From Puffinus mauretanicus (Eukaryota; Chordata; Aves; Procellariiformes; Procellariidae): 64,000 bases of DNA. Below the pieces are notes generated by a model. It saw nothing but the letters and a program-made list of their open reading frames with translations. It was not told the DNA's origin and made no database searches. Each line of letters begins with the position of its first letter. The stretch's first letter is position 1. The translations under genes and the position numbers were made by a program. Positions 60,901 to 64,000 of this stretch are shown here, piece by piece. The DNA lies in the NCBI GenBank assembly GCA_023333565.1, contig JAJKFH010001548.1, positions 1,178,001-1,242,000 on the forward strand, in the 5' to 3' direction.

Positions 60901-61381
60901 GCTGGCTGCTGCCCACCATGAGTCCCTGCGTCGGGGACCCCTCGATGTAGGTGCTGCTGAGTTTGGAGCTCTCTTCGCCCACGCATGGGCTGCAAGGGGA
61001 GGTGGACAGCGTTAGTGGTGTCCCTGGGCCCCTGCCTCTCCCCAGGGAGCAGCAGTCGTGACCCCCCGTGGGGGGGCTGCCCTCCCAGCCATGAGCCCAC
61101 GAACGGCATCGCCCCCCTTTGCTGCGTGGGCTGGAGTGGGTGGGCTACCCCGGGCAGGGACAGCCCCCTCGGCTGCCTAATGTCGTGTCCTTGTTGGCAC
61201 AGGCACCGTCACCTCCTGGGTGGTCATCTTCATCCTGCCCATCAACAGTGCCCTGAATCCCATCCTCTACACCATCACCACCGCCTCCTTCCAGGAGAGG
61301 GTGAAGGGGTGTTTGCAGACCAAGCAGCTGGAGCTGCACGAGTCCCGCAAGAGCGTTACACTGCCGGCCAGCAGCGCCTGA
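42857..61381 (+). CDS. RXFP2-like: Relaxin family peptide receptor, RXFP2-like (18 exons, complete)
   Basis: A seven-helix receptor of the LGR type C group (relaxin/INSL3 receptors), which sit in the plasma membrane and signal mainly through Gs and cAMP. Coding exons: 42857-42905, 47621-47767, 48543-48632, 48731-48836, 49430-49501, 50355-50426, 50832-50903, 52082-52153, 54006-54080, 54333-54404, 56823-56894, 57083-57154, 57501-57572, 57681-57752, 59156-59385, 59777-60187, 60643-60858, 61203-61381. All introns are GT-AG and all phases match, giving 2,151 nt and 716 residues. Domain order: signal peptide 1-16, LDLa 30-65, linker 66-95, LRR N-cap 96-131, ten LRRs about 132-372, hinge and seven helices about 373-680, tail to 716. 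Residues such as [19 protein letters not shown] and REVAIA favour RXFP2 over RXFP1; [10 protein letters not shown] and [13 protein letters not shown] favour RXFP1. I infer a separate RXFP2-like paralogue. It is about 40 residues shorter than human RXFP1/2, mostly in the tail. Family assignment is near certain; paralogue assignment needs a tree. Confidence 0.93.
44104..44138. repeat. TTTTGG-rich simple repeat in intron 1
   Basis: GTTTTGG, TTTGG and TTTTGG units end in a run of T. Confidence 0.8.
45680..45890. promoter_or_regulatory. AT-rich candidate regulatory element in RXFP2-like intron 1
   Basis: ATGTAAATGAATTTTCAGTG, ATTAATTTTTGCAACATTTA and AAAGTAATTTGTTTGACATT form a uniform AT-rich pocket inside the first intron, a usual place for gene-specific enhancers. 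Not a known repeat. Confidence 0.3.
46454..46525. repeat. 36-bp perfect tandem duplication in intron 1
   Basis: Two adjacent copies of a 36-base unit beginning AAGGCTTGCGGGCCCCCCGG. They are identical over the full unit, which points to a recent duplication. Confidence 0.85.
47621..47767 (+). CDS. RXFP2-like: RXFP2-like exon 2: LDL receptor class A module
   Basis: Encodes residues 17-65. Six cysteines (30, 37, 43, 50, 56, 65) and the acidic calcium-binding end [16 protein letters not shown] define an LDLa module, the domain that drives activation in RXFP1/2. An N-glycosylation site NLS lies at 39-41. At the positions equal to RXFP1 module residues Leu7, Tyr9 and Lys17, this protein has Leu32, Gln34 and Val42. 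Acceptor ttcggcag, donor G|gtaagc. Confidence 0.93.
48543..48632 (+). CDS. RXFP2-like: RXFP2-like exon 3: LDLa-LRR linker
   Basis: Encodes residues 66-95, beginning VDDSGW. The GW pair matches the start of the linker in RXFP1 (NNGW) and RXFP2 (TSGW). In RXFP1 this linker helps bind relaxin. The rest has diverged and is rich in Arg, Ser and Glu. The donor is GCCTGCT|gtaagc and phase 1 is kept. Confidence 0.88.
48731..48836 (+). CDS. RXFP2-like: RXFP2-like exon 4: cysteine-rich LRR N-cap
   Basis: Encodes residues 96-130 with Cys95, Cys104, Cys106 and Cys113 ([12 protein letters not shown]), the LRRNT pattern. It then runs [11 protein letters not shown], matching VPSVSSNVTAM of RXFP1, with an N-glycosylation site at NVT. 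The phase changes from 1 to 2 here, which sets up the series of 72-base LRR exons. Confidence 0.92.
49430..49501 (+). CDS. RXFP2-like: RXFP2-like exon 5: LRR 1
   Basis: A 72-base exon giving one 24-residue leucine-rich repeat, [20 protein letters not shown] and LKKL. LKKNKI-SL matches RXFP2. The acceptor is ctgctag and the donor CT|gtgagt, so the final Leu codon is split as in every repeat exon of this family. Confidence 0.92.
50355..50426 (+). CDS. RXFP2-like: RXFP2-like exon 6: LRR 2
   Basis: A 72-base repeat exon beginning [15 protein letters not shown], close to LQNNKI-SI of RXFP1 and IRHISRKAF of RXFP2. It has a strong polypyrimidine tract and ends TT|gtaagt. Confidence 0.93.
50832..50903 (+). 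CDS. RXFP2-like: RXFP2-like exon 7: LRR 3
   Basis: A 72-base repeat exon, [15 protein letters not shown] then EDLHRLEWL, almost identical to RXFP1 LRR3 ([22 protein letters not shown]). Confidence 0.95.
52082..52153 (+). CDS. RXFP2-like: RXFP2-like exon 8: LRR 4
   Basis: A 72-base repeat exon, [20 protein letters not shown] then LYFL. The LDDN-I-RI and FxGLNSLFFL pattern of RXFP2 is visible. Donor CT|gtaagt. Confidence 0.93.
54006..54080 (+). CDS. RXFP2-like: RXFP2-like exon 9: LRR 5 (25 residues)
   Basis: This repeat exon is 75 bases rather than 72. It begins [20 protein letters not shown] and ends KLSWL. RXFP1 also has the extra residue here (LxxLPDKPLCQHMP). There are N-glycosylation sites at NNS and NAS. 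Confidence 0.93.
54333..54404 (+). CDS. RXFP2-like: RXFP2-like exon 10: LRR 6, ligand-contact repeat
   Basis: A 72-base repeat exon starting [10 protein letters not shown]. Glu253 and Glu255 occupy the places of the acidic pair Asp231/Glu233 that binds a relaxin B-chain arginine in RXFP1. The exon ends CHEFTVL, matching CSNLTVL. Confidence 0.94.
54405..56822 (+). other. Intron 10 of the RXFP2-like gene (2.4 kb)
   Basis: No coding signal. It contains a 31-bp imperfect tandem pair (55227-55288); otherwise it is unique, moderately GC-rich sequence. Confidence 0.8.
55227..55288. repeat. 31-bp imperfect tandem pair in intron 10
   Basis: GCCATCCCAGGGCATGAGCA... is followed at once by GCCATCCCAGGGGATCGGCA..., with a shared TCATGG near the end of each unit. 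Confidence 0.65.
56823..56894 (+). CDS. RXFP2-like: RXFP2-like exon 11: LRR 7
   Basis: A 72-base repeat exon, [20 protein letters not shown] then LLEL. Glu299 at its end forms half of the second ligand-binding acidic pair. Acceptor cctccag, donor CT|gtaagt. Confidence 0.94.
57083..57154 (+). CDS. RXFP2-like: RXFP2-like exon 12: LRR 8, ligand-contact repeat
   Basis: A 72-base repeat exon starting [18 protein letters not shown]. Asp301 pairs with Glu299, the counterpart of RXFP1 Glu277/Asp279; the spacing of 46 residues between the two acidic pairs is the same as in RXFP1. ELDLSSN is exactly the RXFP2 string. Confidence 0.94.
57501..57572 (+). CDS. RXFP2-like: RXFP2-like exon 13: LRR 9
   Basis: A 72-base repeat exon, [20 protein letters not shown] then LRSL, with an N-glycosylation site NIS. 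The NPL and NQFESLxxLxSL pattern matches RXFP2. Confidence 0.94.
57681..57752 (+). CDS. RXFP2-like: RXFP2-like exon 14: LRR 10
   Basis: A 72-base repeat exon, [20 protein letters not shown] then LSHI. EIPNI is the RXFP2 form (RXFP1 has EISNI). It carries an N-glycosylation site NLT. Donor AT|gtgagt. Confidence 0.95.
57753..59155 (+). other. Intron 14 of the RXFP2-like gene, with an AT-rich pocket
   Basis: A 1.4-kb intron between the LRR and seven-helix coding parts. Its centre (about 58220-58660) is strikingly AT-rich compared with the GC-rich flanks, and holds TATAATTAAG, TTAATTT and similar homeodomain-like motifs. No open frame or repeat is recognised there. Confidence 0.75.
58220..58660. 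promoter_or_regulatory. AT-rich candidate regulatory element in RXFP2-like intron 14
   Basis: CATTAATTTTCTCCAGATGC, GCACTATAAATATGGTACAT, TATCTATAATTAAGCAGAAA and AAAGATTAATCTGAAATAAT lie in 440 AT-rich bases flanked by GC-rich intron. GATTAATC is a bicoid/OTX-like palindromic core. Confidence 0.3.
59156..59385 (+). CDS. RXFP2-like: RXFP2-like exon 15: hinge, TM1 and start of TM2
   Basis: Encodes residues 373-448. It opens with the family signature [15 protein letters not shown] and [18 protein letters not shown], then TM1 (about 406-430, [20 protein letters not shown]) with the conserved GN of helix 1, and runs into MAIKSLC at the start of TM2. [10 protein letters not shown] is the RXFP2 form of this helix. 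Confidence 0.96.
59652..59669. repeat. Short (TA)n run in intron 15
   Basis: Eight to nine TA units, between the TM1 and TM2 exons. Confidence 0.75.
59777..60187 (+). CDS. RXFP2-like: RXFP2-like exon 16: TM2 to TM5 start
   Basis: Encodes residues 449-585. It includes TM2 ([20 protein letters not shown], with the conserved Asp), the extracellular-loop-1 string [10 protein letters not shown]3 with its disulphide cysteine ([10 protein letters not shown]) and [15 protein letters not shown], then TM4 and extracellular loop 2 with its partner cysteine (NGVCFPL). LEKY stands where class A receptors usually have DRY, as in RXFP1. TM2 reads ADG where RXFP1/2 have ADC. Confidence 0.96.
60643..60858 (+). 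CDS. RXFP2-like: RXFP2-like exon 17: TM5 and TM6
   Basis: Encodes residues 587-657: [20 protein letters not shown] (TM5), an intracellular loop with REVAIAKR, and TM6 [20 protein letters not shown] ending LLQVEIPG. The CWIP motif is intact. Confidence 0.96.
61203..61381 (+). CDS. RXFP2-like: RXFP2-like exon 18: TM7 and short tail
   Basis: Encodes residues 659-716 and the TGA stop at 61379-61381. TM7 runs [20 protein letters not shown] then LY, with the NPxxY motif at 676-680. Only 36 residues follow, including Cys694 (a possible palmitoylation site) and [12 protein letters not shown]. Human RXFP1 has about twice that tail length. The stop lies in frame with no sign of a frameshift. Confidence 0.95.
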
Positions 61382-61544
61382 CCCTCCCGGTGGCACAAGG
61401 ATGCCCGGGGCCCCCAGCCTGCCAGGCACGACCTCCAGCCCCGCAGCAGCGCAAGAAAGCGCATGGCTCAGCTCTGGGATGCTCCTGTGCTGGAGGATCA
61501 GCCGGCAGCGCTCACTAGCCATGAAAGTTTCCTCACCAGCCAGC

Positions 61545-63422
61545 AGATACCGTTAGTACTTTATTAATTACACGGATGGGAAGAGCAGCCCCGATCCACG
61601 TCAATCAATCTGCTGCAGTTGCACATGATACAAAACAAAAGTCCCTTAAATACAAAATACACGTCTTTTAAGTGAACATCACCTGGCGCTGAGCTCTTCC
61701 GCCGGAGTTATATATTAATATTCCAACTGTACAAGTATTTATAGATAGAAAAAAAGAAACATTTTAAAAAAATATTAGGAGAAAAATCACTCCCCCAAAT
61801 GTTAGTTATATTTTTATATATATAAAATATATATATAAAAACACAGAATACAGGCTGGGTTGCTTTTTTTTCACCAAAAGAGAGACGGATAGGATGTGTT
61901 ATGGCAAAACTGACACTGGGAATGGCTCCCGCGTGTGGGTCATGTTGCCTTCCAGTTGGAACGATGTCTGGTAACTGGGGTCCCTGCCTGGATGGAGAAA
62001 CCAGGTCGGGGCCCGGGTGCCGTCAGCTACGGCAGACGGTTTCTCCACAGAGAAGGGAGGGATGGGAAGGGGAAGGGACGTCTCCGCAGGGAGGAGCGTT
62101 AGGGAGGCAGCTCTGCACCCAGGAGGGGCACAAGCTCTGCCACCCGTAGCTGCCCAAAGAGGGGTGAATCCAGGACAACGCCACCTCCCCACCTTACTGC
62201 AGAGGCCAGGATGGGCCTGAGCCTGGCCCGAGCAGCTGGCACGTGCTTGGCCCCACTTGGGCTACCATGCTTTGCTTGCTTAAGGGAAGCAGATGCTGCG
62301 CAGTGGTTGCGATGAGCGCTGCCTTGGCCAAAGCTTTCAGCCCAGAGCGCTGCCGTGGGGCAGCCGGTGCTGGCCAGGCTGCTCTGCCCTCCTCCCCTCC
62401 CGGGGCAGGCGATGTGAACCCCAACAGCAGCGAGGAACTGGGAGCTGCAGCACTGGCCCCGTCCCTGCCTCCTCCTGCGCAGCCCCCTGGGGCATTGCCC
62501 CTTCCCAGCTTGTAGCCAACTACAAGGGCAGCTGCTCTGGGGCTCTAGACATGTCCTGCCCCTCCAAATGATGGGTAGGCTGGTTTCGAGGGACAGGCTT
62601 GCCTTAGAACATCGTCCATCCAGCCCCCACTGAAACCTAGTGCACAGGAGAGGGCTTTTAGCTGAGTGAGAGCACGGCACAGGACTAGAGGGCTTTTTCT
62701 TCTTCTCCCATGAAATGCAGCACCAAAGGTAATGGCAATAGGTTCCTCTGCCACTCGACAAGGGCTGGCACTCAAGGCATACCTAGGTATCTAGATGTAG
62801 CCCCCCTCCTCCCAGAACAGCAGCCTCTTCCACTACCAAACAGGTCCTCGCAGTGACTCCCTGGCTGTCCCCGCTGGGTGACACCGCACACGATCCACCC
62901 CTCGCTGCCCGCCCTTCACTTCCCGACACAGCGCTGCGTCCTACGGTCACAGCACCGTCCTCCCCGCTCGCTTCTCCCGCACCTCCGCGCCCTCCTGCTT
63001 CGCTCCTCACACCTTCGCCCCCGCGGCTGCTCCCGGCTCATGGGGGGACCCAGCTCCACCCGGGCCAGCTGCTTCCCCACCTGCCCGCAGGCTGCCTTCC
63101 TGGGGGTCACCCCACAGCCCCCCTCTCTCCCTCTGCTCACCAACCCCTCCTGCGGAGACCACGGGCTGCACGGCTTCGCCTCTGCAGACAACCTGCTGCG
63201 CAGCGCGCTTGAGCAAGGGGCAGCTGAAGCGGCAGCAGGGACGGTGGGACGGGGAATGCCCAGCCCAGGGTAAAAGGACACTTATAAATATGTGCCTGCG
63301 AGCGCACCAGCCTCTGCCGCCTCCTCCACGGCCAGCTGCCTGCACCGTGCTCCCCTCCGAGAGCCCCAGCCCGGATCCACCGGCAAGTCCACGTCAGACA
63401 GGACAGAGCATCTTCCTGCGCC
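61545..63422 (-). other. Probable 3' UTR of the convergent minus-strand gene
   Basis: Between the putative stop codon and the poly(A) signal lie 1.9 kb without a coding signal. The distal part (61545-61900) is AT-rich with TTTTTATATA, TTAATATATAA and TTTGTATTTAAG runs, typical of a 3' UTR end. The + strand receptor gene may also use part of this DNA for its own 3' UTR. Confidence 0.45.
61560..61565 (-). terminator. Poly(A) signal AATAAA (minus strand)
   Basis: Reading the minus strand, TTAATAAAGTACT occurs at the end of the AT-rich stretch. Cleavage would fall near 61,530-61,550, about 160 bases past the receptor stop codon, so the two transcripts meet or overlap tail to tail. No canonical AATAAA was found on the + strand just after the receptor stop. 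Confidence 0.5.
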
Positions 63423-63540
63423 TCAGATCTTCGTCTCGGGGCCAACGGGGCTCAGGGCTGGGAAAGAGTCTCGGATCCTCACCAGCTCCATGGCGCAGAG
63501 GTGGCCAAAGACCTTGTTGTACCACTCGGGAGACCGGCCC
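63423..63540 (-). CDS. Probable last coding exon of an unidentified convergent gene
   Basis: On the minus strand a strong polypyrimidine tract and ttctccag acceptor precede a frame GRSPEWYNKVFGHLCAMELV followed by RIRDSFPALSPVGPETKI and a TGA stop (codon 63423-63425). The composition (Trp, Tyr, His, balanced charges) is more protein-like than other frames nearby. A long possible 3' UTR with an AATAAA signal follows on the same strand. I do not recognise the protein. The exon enters in phase 2, and upstream exons lie beyond the window or escaped me. An alternative is that GAGCTG|gtgagg inside it is a donor, making it an internal exon ending at 63484. Confidence 0.45.
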
Positions 63541-64000
63541 CTGGAGAAGGGAACAGGCAGGAGGAGGGTGAGCGGCAGAAGAGACCCTGGCAGGCGCAAG
63601 GAGCAGCACGTCGCTTCTTGCTCCGGGACCGGCACCCAGCGTAGCTCCAGCTGCGATGGACTACGAGGCGCTGGATGAGCACTACATGACAGAAAAGGGA
63701 ACGTGCCTCCCCTCCTCCCCACTGCAGACGTGGCAAAACGGGGGAATATCTGTGACCCAACGGGGCTTGCGCCAGCCCAGAATGACAACCAAGAGGAGAG
63801 CGCCAACGCCGTGCTTCAGACCCACAGGGGACCCTGTTTTCTGCAGAAGCTTTAAGGGACTTGCTGCCGCACTCGGAGCCACCGGACGAACAGCCAGCAC
63901 CGCAAGACGGAGCTGGTGGCTCCTTTCCCAGTAACCATCTGGCAGCTAAAGCCTGGCCCCAGACCAGCACCCCCTTCCCTCCGGGCAGGCAGGCACCACA

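Noticed and set aside
63656..63934. + strand frame starting MDYEALDEHYMTEKG
   Set aside because: The first twelve residues look coding, but the rest does not. There is no good donor just after them, and the minus strand offers a better gene model nearby. Kept only as a caution.

Overview
This is vertebrate nuclear DNA, most likely from a bird. It has split genes with GT-AG introns and canonical splice sites. It is GC-rich, with CpG-dense pockets. Dispersed repeats are few, and the recognisable ones are CR1 LINE fragments, one of which ends in the ATTCTATT-type 3' tail typical of avian (and related archosaur) CR1. There are no bacterial-style operons, and nearly all long open frames are chance frames in GC-rich DNA.

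Layout. Positions 1 to about 42,500 hold no protein-coding exon that I can recognise. They read as an intergenic or regulatory domain. Within them are three CR1 remnants (9,985-10,185; about 20,141-20,200; about 23,205-24,090), minisatellites (22,666-22,835 and 25,109-25,210), several AT-rich homeodomain-motif pockets that look like conserved non-coding elements, and a CpG-rich block with a CTCF-like site and a G-quadruplex-prone run (30,830-31,080).

Positions 42,857-61,381 on the + strand carry one complete 18-exon gene for a leucine-rich-repeat G-protein-coupled receptor of the relaxin receptor family. The joined exons give an uninterrupted 716-residue protein: short signal peptide, one LDL-receptor class A module, linker, cysteine-rich LRR cap, ten LRRs (one per exon), hinge, seven-helix domain and a short cytoplasmic tail. 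It resembles RXFP2 slightly more than RXFP1, but neither closely enough to be the plain orthologue. I call it an RXFP2-like paralogue, of the kind described from non-mammalian vertebrates. The acidic residue pairs of the LRRs that hold the relaxin B-chain are kept, while two of three LDLa residues known to matter for RXFP1 activation are changed.

Positions 61,545-64,000 look like the 3' end of a convergent gene on the minus strand: a probable last coding exon (63,423-63,540), a long 3' UTR and an AATAAA signal at 61,560-61,565. I could not name it. The two genes are arranged tail to tail.
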